This document shows, one piece after another, positions 22,693-34,537 of a DNA stretch of 64,000 bases. The stretch is from Posidonia oceanica (taxonomy: Eukaryota > Streptophyta > Magnoliopsida > Alismatales > Posidoniaceae). Within the stretch, counting starts at the first letter, position 1. The number at the start of each line of letters is the position of its first letter. The DNA is taken from positions 87,366,001-87,430,000 of the forward strand of contig JAZBRS010000020.1 in assembly GCA_037176725.1 (NCBI GenBank). The letters are read 5' to 3'. The notes under the pieces are model-generated. The model was not told the origin of the DNA. It did no database searches and worked only from the letters and a program-made list of their open reading frames with translations. The position numbers and the translations under genes are program-made.

Positions 22693-23399
22693 TGTTGACA
22701 CCCCATTTTGACAGGCTGATTCAATTGGAATCTTCTGGTGACTTCTGAATCCAAATCCAGGTCCAAACCTACACATTCCTTTTCATCCTTCTTTCCAAAA
22801 CAAGCCCAAACTTAACCTAGAATTACACCTCTTTCCCAAGCCCAAAAACTACCCAAAAGCCATAGGAAAACTCACCATTCCCAACTTAGCAAACCTACCA
22901 AAAACCCTCAAAATTTTCAAACCAAAACCACTCCCAAAAATCCTAGAAAACCTAGGTAAAACTACCCTTTTTCTACACCTCAAAACCCTTCCAAAACTTT
23001 CCCAAAACCAAACCCAAACCCTAGGTCCAACACAAGAGACCCTAGGCCACACACTCCTCAAATTTCACCTCTTTTTTAAACCTCTAACCCCTTCATTTCA
23101 CCAAATTATCCTTTTCTCTCTCCTAGATTATTCTTTTCTCTCTCCTCTCTCTCTCTTGATTATCCTCCTTCTTTTCACTCCCTTCTCTCCCTTCTCCTTG
23201 CCTAGCTATGGGCCTACCTTGTGCATCTATCTCTTCTGCATCTTATTTGTATTTTTATTTTATTTTTAGCCTTTTCCTTGATTTTCTAAAAATTATTTTC
23301 TTTCCACTCCTCTCTTTCTTCTTTATTCCTTCATTTCTCCCTTTTCTTCTTCCTTTTCCTTTTCTTTTCCTTTCTTCTACTAAATCTCTAAAAAATCCT

Positions 23400-24130
23400 T
23401 AAAAACCTTTAAAACTCTAAAACAAAAGGAAAACAAATTAAAATCCCAAAAGAAATAATTAAAAACATTAAACAAACAATTAAAAACAAAAGCCTAGCTA
23501 AATCTAACTAAAACTAAAAACTAAGAATGCAACTTAAAAAATGCAAAACAAACAAAAAGAAAATGCAGTAAAATCAAGGAAAAAACCAAAATGTAATCAA
23601 AACAAGCAAAAGTGAAAACCCTACTAAAAAACAATCAAAAAACAAATCTTAAAAAGAAAGGAAACAATTAAAAATGCTAAGGCAAGTAATTAAGAAAAAA
23701 TTCTAAAAGAAACAATTTGAAAACTTAATTAAAAAGAAAAAACAAACAATCAAAAATTTAAAAATACTTAATTAAAAATGTAACTAAATATTAAAAGAAT
23801 TCAACAAACAAAATCAAATTTAAAACAAGACTTAAGCAAAACCCTAAAAGATTAAAATCAAAAGCTAAAACTTATCCTAATTGATCTAAAAACAATCTTT
23901 AAAAAACCCTAATCAAAATCCCAAATACTTAACAAGAAAAACATAATTAAAAAACAATTTAAAAAGAAAAACTTAACAAACATTTAAACAAAATCAAAAA
24001 CAATTTAAAGAAAAGAAGACCCAAAAAACTCTAATCAAAACTAAAACTCTTTAATCCTAATTAACTAATTAAAAAACAACCATTAAAAACCTAATCTAAA
24101 AATCCTAACTTAAAACAACCACCTTAAAAA
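23400..24130 (+). repeat. A-rich low-complexity part of LTR B
   Basis: About 730 bp dominated by 'aattaaaaac' type words, repeated in the 3' LTR at 45020-45750. No gene or clear unit length. Confidence 0.7.
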
Positions 24131-27023
24131 CATTTTCAAATCTTTTTATTTTTATTTCTATTTTATGTTTCTTTCTTTCCCTTCTTCTCTTCCCTTTCTC
24201 CCTTTCATTCTATTTTTCTTTCTCTTTTTTCCTGGGCCCGGTCCGGCCCATTCCACCTCTTCCCCTCCTTTCTTCTTTCTTTCTTTCTCTCTTTTTCGCG
24301 TAACCCGGCCCACAGCCTGCACCTTCTTCCTCCTCTTCCCTCCTTCTTCTTCTTCTTCCTCAGATTTCTCCCGCACCAGCCATCTTCCTGTCCTCTTTGA
24401 AATTCGATTTCAACTTCTCCCTCCCGATCACCATCAGCATCCAGCTCATCCCGTCCTCTCTCGCATCTCAGCAGGATCTCCGGGGGCATTAATTGCCGTC
24501 ACCTCCGGTCGTCCTTCGCTACTGCAACTGCTGCTCCCGCCGGTGGAGATTTGAAATCTCCAGCGTGCTTCACTCGTTCAGCTCCCGTTAAAGCCTCCAG
24601 TCTTCTCCTCCTTCCACGCCTTTTGTCGTCCAAGAGAGAGTGAGAGAATCCAAAGCATCCAACACCCAAATCCCCTCCTTCTTCCACTGAAAATTCAGCA
24701 TTCTTCTTCCTCTTCTTTTCCACCCAAATCAGAGCACCCAACTCCCTTCAAACCACTTCCAATTTCCTCCCCAAATCCACCTAGACCACCACCATTATAG
24801 CCACCCATTCCACGACCAAATCCACCCTGAATCCACCCTCCGTTCACCCGAAATCCAACTCAGAACCCAACACCTCCACCTTCTAGAATTCCCTACTCTT
24901 CAGTTTACAAAATCCCCCCAAACTCCACCCAGAAACTCCCCGGAACACTAGCTTTCTGACCCACCAAGCCATTAGCCTTCATCTCCCCTACAGGCCAAGA
25001 CCTCCACAACAAACACCTGCGACCAACCTCACCAGAAATCCTTCCAAAACCCAATCTTCCTCTCCAGGCCACCATCAACCCTCTTGAGCATCCCCACACA
25101 CTCACCTAACCTCCAGGAGTTCGTCGGTGCCCTCCAACTGATCCAGAGAGCAGAGAACAGCCCTACCCACCTCCTGCTGTCTTCTGTGTACCCACAGTAG
25201 TGATTTTCTCCTCCAGACTGTGAAGCTTCGTTCCAGAGATCCAGCGAGCACTGGAGGACTTCATTGAGTCGATCGCAGCACTTCCGAGCCGTCGACAGCA
25301 CCTGCAGCGACCAGACAGTCTCCGCCGGCACCCACTGAAGCAGCTAATGTCGAGGGGACAGCTCAGCTCGTGAAACAAGTACCTCTCCCTCCCTGTAGCT
25401 TAATTTTCCTCATCTCCTGCTTTTCCAGCCATTAGATTAGGTTTTCCTCTCCTCTTTCGCCGGGTCAGCTCCGCCATCGTCTCGTCTTCTCCAGCGAGCT
25501 CCGGCCCTGTCCCGTCGCTCCGGTTTGCAGAACCAGCCTCCGTTCATCGCCTGAGCTCCACACAGACCCCAGCAGCACTTCGGTGGCTTTAGAACGCCAC
25601 GACGATACACCGATCGCCGGTTCGACCTTCCTTTGGTCCACAGTGCTCCGTCCAGCTCTCCGGTCTGCTCCAGGCAGCACCGAGCCTCGCCGATGCCTCC
25701 TAGAGCTCCGCCTGCCTTTGGTGAAGATCGCCCGCGGGTCTGTGCCGCCTCAGCCTCTCTTCTCCAGCGTTCATGGCCACTAGTAGCATTCGCTACAGTG
25801 TCATGGCCGCTGCAAGTTTTACTATGCTGTTATTTTTCCTTTGTTAGCAAATTTTGCCATAAATTGCATTTTTGGTTCCTATTTTTAGCTTATTACTTTC
25901 CAGTCCTGCCAACGTTTAATATTCATTTAATTTGAATTTAAATCTTATTAAATTGCATGAAAAACTTAAAAAACTAATTAATTGCATGTTAGTCCTTCTA
26001 CTGTGTTTTCTTTTTAAGTTTATTTCAGTTTAGGCCCTGTAGTTTCTTATTTTTGCACTTCAGTCCTTTAGTTAATAATCTCATTTAATATTCTAATTTT
26101 TCCTTAGTAAATTACATTTTTAAACCCTGTCTTTTCCTCTATTTACATTTTAGTCCTCTGATCTGTTAATCAATGCATTTATTTTTCATCTTTCCTTACT
26201 GCATTGCATTTTTCCCCTTCAGTTTCTGATTTTCGCATATAGGTCCTTCATATTCATGCACAACATCTGTTTTTTGCATTTTTTACTTATAAAATTGCAT
26301 TTTAGATCCTGCATGTTTTAAAATTGCACAAAGGTCCTCTACATGTTTATAAAACTCATTTAAATGCACACTTTTGCTTATGAAATTGCATTATAGACCC
26401 TGCATATTTGAAAATTGCACATAGGTTCTTTATTTGCATTCACAGACCATCTAAAATCACTTTTTTCTTACAAAAATTGCATTTCAACCCCTGCATATTT
26501 CAAAATTGCATATAGGTCCTCCACGTGATTTCAAAACTTATTCCAATGCATATTTAATCTTATAAAATTGCAATTTAAACCGTGCATTTTGCAAAATTGC
26601 ACTCAGACCCTCCAGTTTTCAAAAACCTTGCATAAAAGCCCCTAACTTTTCCAAATCTTTGCATTTAGACCCCCACTTTTCAAAAATTGCACATAAGTTT
26701 CCAAGTTTTCTGAAAAGTCATCCTTAACTCTTTTCTTACATTTTTGCATGCATTGCACTCATACATCTTTGCAATTAACATTTTTGCACACACTTAAGCA
26801 TACTTAGCTCCCATTTACATGGGAGGACCTGTTTTGCACACCCCTAGGACCTCCTGTACACCTAGATCCATTCTTCTCCCCTATTCTGGCTCCTCTGCCT
26901 TGAAGTTGGGATATCTTTTGATCTGGCCGTCAGATCTTCTCCACCAAGCTACCTGGACGACCCCGGCGGAGCGCTCTTCCACATGGACCAAGCATTTCTC
27001 AGATCAGGCTTCATATTCCCAAG

Positions 27024-27350
27024 GTAAGTCCTTCTAAACCCCTGCACAACATACATTTGCACACCATTTGCATTGCAAGCATTGTTTTTGCTTTCTGATT
27101 TCTCGAGCATGTAGATTAGGACTCCCTCTTCCTGTCTATCCACTCTATTCCCCTTTTCGCGTACTCTTGGCATCTTTGTGTTGCATTTCCCCTGGATTCA
27201 CCACTAATTGTAACTTTCTTTCTGCTTTTTCCACTATTCGATCGCATCGCGAGCTTTCGGCAGCGTGCGAGACATATCGTGGGACACTTTGGTGGGAAAC
27301 AGTCACAGAACAGTGGTAATCCCTCCACTTGCTTCTCTTCCCCTTTGTAG
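27024..27350 (+). other. Possible intron inside LTR B
   Basis: AAG/GTAAGT at 27021-27029 is a near-ideal plant splice donor; a pyrimidine-rich tract ending CCCCTTTGTAG at 27350 is a plausible acceptor. The 3' LTR keeps both (about 47452-47780). Whether it is spliced cannot be seen from DNA. Confidence 0.35.
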
Positions 27351-27474
27351 GTCTTCACACCAACTTTGCGCGGTCCTTAAACAGCGTTCGTTCTCATACT
27401 TACGCTGTTTGCCTCCCCTTTGCTTCTCCTACTCCTTTTCTTTGCATCTGCATCTGCATGGCTTTACCGATGTT

Positions 27475-27900
27475 TTATCTTGCTTTGCTTTTGGCACCGT
27501 TTTACGTGCCTAATTTCCTTTTGGCACCATTTTGTGTGCCTGCTTTGCTTTTTGGCACCGTTTTGCGTGCCCGCTTTTCTTTCGGCACCGTTTTGCATGC
27601 CGCTCAGTCTTTGGCATCATTTTGCGTGCCCGTTTTGCTTTTGGCACCATTTTGCGTGCCTGCTCTATCTTTGGCTCCGTTTTGCGTGCCGCTCTTGTTC
27701 CTTGCATCGTTTTGTGTGCTGGCTTCGCTTTCTCACACCATTTTGCCGCTTGCTTTGTCTTTTGCCACATTTTGCGTGCCAATCTTGTTGTTTGCACCGT
27801 TTCGCATGCCGCTTCCGTTTCTCGCAATGTTTTGCTTGTTTTATGCCGTTTTCTCTTGCATGTTGCCTGCACTGCTTGGTTTTACCATCGTTTTGTTTTT
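27475..27900 (+). repeat. 30-bp tandem array in LTR B
   Basis: About 14 units of 30 to 31 bp with TTTTGGCACCGTTTTGCGTG cores, related to the array at 1570-2240 and repeated at 47890-48300. It opens long frames on both strands that I do not regard as genes. Confidence 0.82.
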
Positions 27901-28534
27901 AGCTTGCATTTACATATAGGGCAGTGATGCTTACTACCTAGAGTTCTCACGAGCTAGGTTTCACCCGGTTCGGAACACAGATAGCGTTGCTGAGCACTTA
28001 GACTGCACGCTTACTTCCCTGCATTGCATTCCACCTCTTAGAGCACACCTTTGAGCATTCATTGGCATTTAGGCATTCAAACCTGCATTTCCCTGCATAT
28101 GCGAGCGTAAGCCTAGAAAGACCGATTCTCGGGCGTGTCGGGGGTGCCTATAACCTTCCCCGCACGTAACAGGAGTCCTTGCCTAGTCTTTTGGCCCGTA
28201 ATGACCATATTGCCCTTATCCTAGGCATGAGTCATATCATTTACATTCATTTGCATTTGTTTTCCTTTGCATTGCTTTGCATTACATCCTTTGCTTGGTT
28301 TTGCGTGTTAATCTACGCATTACCCCGGTTTTCCTTGTCTCCTGATAATAGACACGGTGGCGACTCTGAATTGTCTTATCTTCTTCTTTTCTTATATTTT
28401 CTCCTCTATTTTAAGTGTTTTCGAGTTGAGCCCTCCTCCTCGGACATAGCCACGTATAGTGAGCCTGATTCCGATCGGTGCACGTGAGCTTCTGGCAATG
28501 TGCATGGACGATCTGAACACCGGGATTACTACAG

Positions 28535-28552
28535 TGGCGACTCTGCTGGGGA
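28535..28552 (+). other. Primer binding site of B (tRNA-Arg type)
   Basis: TGGCGACTCTGCTGGGGA begins 2 bp after the LTR. One base differs from the PBS of A and C. Confidence 0.92.
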
Positions 28553-29860
28553 AGCTAGACTCCAGCTTTCGTTTCTGGCTTTTTGCTCGCCACTTTCGCA
28601 GTTTTGCTTGCCTTTGTTTGCCTCTTTGCCTGTTTCGGTTGCTCTTCTGTGCAAACTCCTAGCGAGTCGCCTCGTGGTTACTCTGCTTAGGTTTTGCACC
28701 TCCTCTGCCTTGGTTTTTGCTCTGTCTCGCTCTACTCTGTCTAATCTGCTTGTTTACTTGCTTATTTCCTTACTTCTGCTCTTATTTGCTTTACAGCTTA
28801 CCTGTCTTTATCTTCCTTTATCTTGCTTGCTTATTATTGCTTTATTTCCTGCACAATGCATATCTACATACTTGTTTGGCAACAATACATGCTTTTTGAG
28901 TGATGAATGCTTTCTTTTACACATTTGCTATGTCACTACACACGCACATGCCATGTATATATGCCTTTTGACATGATGAATGCTTTCTCTTCACTATCAT
29001 GCTCACAAACACTCGCACATGCCATGCACTTGCCTTTTGCTGTGTTGTATGCTGTTTGCCTGCCATATTTGGTTGATTTTCTTCCCTTTCGCACATGCTA
29101 TGCCTAGGATAGTAGAGACTGTTTGCTCTCCCTGTGGTTAACTAAAAATGGCAAGTAAAAAGAACTTCTAGGAGCAACTAGAGACTTCAAACAATCGTGC
29201 ACCCCCTTGGGTTAATAAAATGCGCAAGATAAAAAACTTTAAGCATTTGCATAAGCAACATATAGGACATGCATTCTTCTCATCTGAGTCCACCTACTAG
29301 TCTGCGAAGGACGGTTCCGACCTCTTGTTCCACCGCTTTTGGCGTGGGCCAAGTCAGTCGGTCTGTCCCCCCTTTGTCCAGGGGTCGTGTCGGTGTAGTG
29401 GAGTGTACTGCCCACGCTTTGGCGGGGTCAGGGCCAACAACACACCACCCTGTTATTTCCTCAGCTCTGGCTAGGAGTTCGATAGGGAGCCTACTTTTTC
29501 TGACCTGAGTCAGTGACCCGCACACTTGGGGATACCCGAAGTAGATCACCTACTAGGATACACTAGATAGGTGAGGGGGCATACTAGAAAGCATACATAT
29601 CATTCATGCCATCTAACTTAACTCATTTGCATCTGTCGTTTAGTTTCTAATCCCTGTTTGTCTCTGCTTGTGTCAGCAGTGATCGGTTAGCGAGTTCCCC
29701 TTGCTGGAGTTTGAGTACCGTCCCTTTCTGACACCCCTGTTGTGACCTTGTTCACGACCATTCCCCTTCTGAGCTATCCGCCTTTGCGACGATAGCTCCT
29801 ATTAGGAATCGCCATTTGCATACCCGTCGTAGCCCTATTCTCACGCGCTCTAGGTTAGCA
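28553..29860 (+). other. Leader of element B
   Basis: Non-coding 1.3 kb. 29290-29420 carries the leader motif shared with A and C (CAAGTCAGTCGGTCTGTCCC, then AGGGGTCGTGTCGG). The rest is T-rich with no supported ORF. Confidence 0.65.
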
Positions 29861-32446
29861 ATGGCCCAGTACGTCAGTGAGCCTCTCTTTACTCCCGTCA
29901 TAGAGGATGTTTCCGCTCCGGCCCCTCCGATTGATCCTTTTGTCCCCTTTGTTCCTGCTCCGACACCAGGGTTTCCTCCCTTGACGCCTTTGGTATCTCA
30001 GTATGTCCTGGGACACTGGCAAGCATCTCTTCCTCCGGATCTGGTCATCGAGTCCATCTTGATGATCATTACTCGCGTTTCGGAGATGCCATTGCCCCCT
30101 CCTTCCCAGGGATACGTCACCTTTGACATCCCTCCTATCGCTGCTGCGACTTTTACTATAGCACCTACTCCTCCTGGACAGTCTGTGTCCGTGCCATTTG
30201 CTTCTCAATCTTCGTCGGCACTGCACTTCAGCGTTCCCGCTGACGGAACAGCTGAGGCTCAGTACCAGCACCTGATGGAGCTTGCCCAGAGACTGCAGGG
30301 CATGGCTCTATCGATTCGTCCCTCCTGTACTCATGTCGCTCCTGAGGTTCCTTTGAGGCCAGTTCCTGCATTTCATGCATCTACCTCTACACCTCTGCCT
30401 CGACCATCGTCTCAACTACTCACGGTTTTGACGATGGGGGCCCGTTTACCGCCTCCTTCTGCACAACACTTAGCACAGCATGCTCCTCTTTCCCCTGGTG
30501 GTCAGTCCTTTGGGCTGGCTAGAGCCTAGTACCCCACTAGCTCGCTGTCTGGCACCCTGCCCGTACAGTAATTGGTGCTCTAGCATCCTACCCCTCCCAC
30601 AGCACAGCATGTCATCTACCCTCCTCCCTTGCATCAGGCCCAGAACCCTGCATACATCCCTGCATACACAGTTCCCCAACATGGATACGTCGGCCATCCC
30701 GTTGCTCCAGCAGGCGACACTATGGTAGATCCGGAGGAGCACTTAGGTGCAACCCATTCGGCGTATGTGCTCACTACCCCTGCCGATCCCTCTCCTATGG
30801 CAGCAAATCCAGACCCCATTAACAACCGGATGGACATCTTAGAGAAGGCATTGCGACTAGTGTAGGGTATTGAGCATCAGACCTACCAATTCCGAGACCA
30901 CTACTACTTTCCAGAGGCGGTACTCCCTCCAAAGTTCAAAATCCCGAACTTCGACAAATACAATGGTAGGGGTTGCCCTGTAGCACACCTGAAGGCGTAT
31001 TACGGTGATCTCGCTCAGCTTCAGGCTAACGAGAGGTTGCTGATCCGCCTGTTCCAGAAGAGCTTGACCGGGCCGGCACTCAAGTGGTTCACATCGCTTG
31101 ATATGTCAGCCATCAAGACTTGGTACGACCTCAGTCAGGCGTTCCTGGAACAATACTCCTTCAACCTCGATCTAGTCCCAAAGCGGGCAGACTTGATCGC
31201 AACAAGCTGAATCCCAGCGAGCCGTTCAGGGAGTACGTCGGCCGCTGGCGCGCCCTTGCTTCACAAGTTCGAGATAGACCCTCTGACGAGGAGTCTAATG
31301 AGATCGTTATCAAAGGGGCACAGCCATCTCTTGGGGCTCTACTTAGCATCCAACTAGTCACTACTTTTGCAGCACTTATCCGAGCTGGAGCGCGCGTGGA
31401 GAGTTCTTTGCGGAGTGGCAACTTCCTGGCTCTCTCTACGTTCGCTAAGCAGGCCGCGATCAGCAGTAACAGTGCCAACAGCAGCACCTCCAACAACAAC
31501 AGCGGTAGCAGCAACAACCGCCCCAAGAAGAAAGACTCGTCGAAGACCGCTGTTGCATTCATCGACTCTCCTGCTGTGCCTATTCACTTGCCGTCCCGGC
31601 CTGCCCCAGCTTAGATGGTGTATGCTCCTGCACCTAGGAATCCACCCACACCATAGATCACAACCACTGCTAGACCGGTCTACCCCACCACACCGGTTCA
31701 GCAAGGCTCATACCAGAGGCAAAGAAGGCCACCCACTGAAAAGCGGAAGTTCGCCCCACTGGTGGAACCGCTCACGGCCATCTTGCCAAAGGTTGCATCG
31801 CTCCTAAAGTTCCCGGAGGTTCGCCCTGCCCCCAAATCCCTTGCCGCATTGGTTTAAGGCGAACCTCTTTTGTAATTTCCATCGAAGTGTCAGGCATTCG
31901 ACGGATAATTGCTACTCCCTGCGGAACGCAATTCAAGACCTAATCGAATCGGGAACGATTATGATTGACACGCACGAGGCATCCACTCAAGCACACACAC
32001 AAGCATCTGCACATTCAGCTGTTCCCCCTCATTCTGGCATCATCCACCAACCTCTACTGGAGCACTCTTATCCGGGAGGGGCGGGAACCTCAGGCATTCA
32101 CTCTATCTTTCCTTCTAGGTCTACTACATCTGTAATAGACCCTTCTGATCTTATTTCTAATATCTCTGAGCCTTTCCCTATAAATCTCTATCTTGCAGTT
32201 GTTGCCGGCTCCGAGTCGGCAGTTCACATGATCCGACCGTGTGCCAGGCCAGAGTGCCCCTTCGTGCCCCTAGCTGTGCTTCCTCAGGCTCAACCCCCTA
32301 TACACCTCCTAGCTAGGGCCCAACCTAGATCCCCTGTCCACCTTTTAGGACGGCCTCAGCTAGAATCCCCTGTACATCTTCTAGGCAGACCTCAGCCAGC
32401 TCCTGCCTTCCCACCCCAACAACCTTATCCTCTATATAGACCTTAA
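29861..32446 (+). pseudogene. gag: gag of element B, broken
   Basis: Starts at ATG 29861 (MAQYVSEP). The frame is interrupted by TAG 30527, TAA 30569, TAG 30581, TAG 30863, a frameshift near 31200, TAG 31612, TAG 31654, a frameshift near 31830 and TAA 32444. The gag core spans about 30880-31370 with FKIPNFDKYNG, ALKWFTSLD and FREYVGRWR. A Ser/Asn-rich linker follows, then a knuckle CNFHRSVRHSTDNC (about 31869-31910) of the form C-x2-H-x4-H-x4-C. A Pro-rich stretch (32260-32440) with three QPxxP-like repeats leads into the protease part. Most stops stand where A or C has glutamine. Confidence 0.88.
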
Positions 32447-34537
32447 TACCCAGTAGGTCCCCCTATAACCCCTCCTGTGCTCGCAGCGCGTGCTCCTGTG
32501 GTTATTGATTTAACCCTGGACACCCATCGCATCCCTTACAACTACGCCACAGAAATGTGCACGGAAGTAACGCGATCAGGGAGGGTCTACAGACCCCCAG
32601 CACCGACAGTTAGGCCAAACCATCCTGAACCTGCTATGCCCCCACCCTCTAACCAATCCATAGCAGATCCAGCCTCTAACCTACCTATAGCAAGCCAAAT
32701 CCCTGCCCAACCTATAGCAACCCAATCTCCTGTGACTACCCCTTTAGAGCTTGCCAAGACTACCCCTCCTGCTACCAAGAAAAACCAACCAAAAGCTGAC
32801 ATAACCTCTCAACTTAAGAAGGTCAAAGCCGGCATTTCCATTTGGGACCTAATCCACACCTCTGCCGAACACCGCGAGGCTTTTCTTCGCGTGTTTCAAG
32901 CTGCCCGTGTGTCCCAATCTATTGAGCCTTCGGCCTTGGAAAGCATGGTAGGGATGACTGCAGAGCCCCATGTCATCTCTTTTACAAGTGATGAGCTGCC
33001 TCCGGTGGGGATTAATCACAATCAACCCCTGTTCATCACGGTTCAGTTCAAAAACTTTCGCCTCCCTCTAACGCTGGTTGATAACGCGTCAGGCCTTAAC
33101 ATCTGCCCCTTGCGTATTGCAACTAAGCTCGGATTCAAAGCCAAGGATATCACACCAGCCGTGAAAGGAATGACAGCTTTTGACAACACCCACCATGACG
33201 CTCTGGGGATCCTGATTATTCCTCTTGCCATTGGCCTGGTCGTATTCGATGTAGAATTCTATGTCGTCGACTTGAAGCCAAACTTCAACTTTCTGCTTGG
33301 GCACCCTTGGCTCCACAAGCATCAAGTCCTTCCCTCGATCCTCCATCGAATGATAAAGTACCATCACGGCGATGATGTCATCGTCGTCATGGCGGAGAAC
33401 TTTGAGAAGGAGCGGATCGAGGCAGTCTCCCCCGTCTCTTCACAAACTATCCCTTTTGACCCTGAGACTTCCGAAGCCTTGTATCGCGTTAATCGATGTG
33501 AGCCGGTTAACTTCATTCTTGATCTTGAATGTGCCAACTCCTTGGCCGTTCACAACAACCCCATTCGAATGGTCGAGAATGTATGTCACAGGGGGGGTTA
33601 CATAAAGGGTACACCGCTCGGGCGTCACGGCCAGGGGATCGCAGAGCCAATCATAGCAGTGGAGCAGAGGAAATCTGAAGGCCTCGGTTACGAGCCCAAG
33701 CCCGACGAAGATCATTGCTTTCAGTTGAAGGATCAGGAACGAGCCATCCCCAGAGACCTCACTAACTTCACCAGTGCAGGAGTTCTGGGATCAACAGATG
33801 ATCAAGCCGCGGTGCCGACAGAAGAATGGGTCTGCATTGAGGACTACTACTTGGATGAGAAGCAGTCTGGCGCAGTAGAGGCAGTCCCAACTGGCAGTAA
33901 GGCTTTGGTCAACATAGAGGCGCCACGGTCAGTTTATTTGGCTCTTCCTCCAGCAGATACAGCAGACAACTCAGCAGGCTCTGTGGCAGAACTGACAAAC
34001 TCTTACATTTCTGCAGCCACATCTGTATCACAAGCACAAGCAGTAGCGGCAGCTCAGAAGTCAGAGACACTCCTTCAGGCACAGTCAAGGCTACCTGCGA
34101 TCGTAGTCGCATCGGTACCGCTGTCACTCTCTCTAGAGGGACAGTCAGTGAATTCAGTCAACAGCACGACTCAGCCCACTTCAGCAACTGCATCACCGAG
34201 AATGCAGCCGGCGTCGTCCGTTTCACATCCTCCTGCCGCAAAACAGCAACTTTCATGGCAGGCCCCCATGGCGTCAAAGGCCACACTCTCACAGTCACAA
34301 CCAGATGCAGAGGACCAGTTGAGCATCATAGTCTCCCAGCCCTTGAGCCCTCAGAAGAGCACCTCTGCCTGCCCTCTAACTGCAACAGTGACCCTGGCAA
34401 CGTACCCGTCTGCGGCCCCGCTGAGCAGTCTGTTTGGATCTCCGATGCTGAAGCTGCCGCAATCAGGTGCGCCCATGAACCAGACCATGCAAATATCAAG
34501 GGCAGCAATCCATCTTGCAGCTGGGCCAGAGCTGTAG
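32447..34537 (+). CDS. pro: Protease and G-patch-like region of B
   Basis: Continuous with gag in the same frame after the TAA at 32444; an open stretch with a methionine at 32477 gives 686 aa. The retropepsin-like domain lies at about 33000-33390 with LVDNASGLNICP (aspartate at 33080, residue 202) and FLLGHPWLH. Related plant elements usually have D-[TN]-G at the active site; here it is D-N-A, so activity is doubtful. At about 33595-33700 GTPLGRHGQGI and GLGYEPKPD form a G-patch-like segment known from Tat elements. The remaining 250 residues are Ser/Ala/Gln-rich. The end at 34537 is a TAG that is probably a mutated codon, since the same frame continues to 34600 with acidic residues. Confidence 0.85.
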   Translation, partial: YPVGPPITPPVLAARAPVVIDLTLDTHRIPYNYATEMCTEVTRSGRVYRPPAPTVRPNHPEPAMPPPSNQSIADPASNLPIASQIPAQPIATQSPVTTPLELAKTTPPATKKNQPKADITSQLKKVKAGISIWDLIHTSAEHREAFLRVFQAARVSQSIEPSALESMVGMTAEPHVISFTSDELPPVGINHNQPLFITVQFKNFRLPLTLVDNASGLNICPLRIATKLGFKAKDITPAVKGMTAFDNTHHDALGILIIPLAIGLVVFDVEFYVVDLKPNFNFLLGHPWLHKHQVLPSILHRMIKYHHGDDVIVVMAENFEKERIEAVSPVSSQTIPFDPETSEALYRVNRCEPVNFILDLECANSLAVHNNPIRMVENVCHRGGYIKGTPLGRHGQGIAEPIIAVEQRKSEGLGYEPKPDEDHCFQLKDQERAIPRDLTNFTSAGVLGSTDDQAAVPTEEWVCIEDYYLDEKQSGAVEAVPTGSKALVNIEAPRSVYLALPPADTADNSAGSVAELTNSYISAATSVSQAQAVAAAQKSETLLQAQSRLPAIVVASVPLSLSLEGQSVNSVNSTTQPTSATASPRMQPASSVSHPPAAKQQLSWQAPMASKATLSQSQPDAEDQLSIIVSQPLSPQKSTSACPLTATVTLATYPSAAPLSSLFGSPMLKLPQSGAPMNQTMQISRAAIHLAAGPEL

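Larger units (their letters stand above)
22693..28533 (+). mobile_element. 5' LTR of element B, 5841 bp
   Basis: Begins TGTTGACACC and ends GGGATTACTACA. Sub-regions: C/A-rich start; CT-rich 23090-23390; very A-rich 23400-24130; CT- and GC-rich exon-like part 24160-25830; AT-rich 'attgcatttagg' part 25850-26760; the 30-bp array 27475-27900; conserved blocks and the PBS-like word at 28356. Compared with the 3' LTR it holds 1187 extra bases (24204-25390), flanked by TCTCCCT on both sides. Minus that block the LTRs are 4654 and 4649 bp. Confidence 0.95.

Noticed and set aside
24165..25780. Host gene exon in the GC-rich part of LTR B
   Set aside because: It lies within an LTR and has counterparts in the LTRs of A, C, D and E; no protein match is recognisable.
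31161..31704. Minus-strand ORFs opposite gag, protease and RT of B
   Set aside because: They overlap clear plus-strand domains and have no recognisable features.
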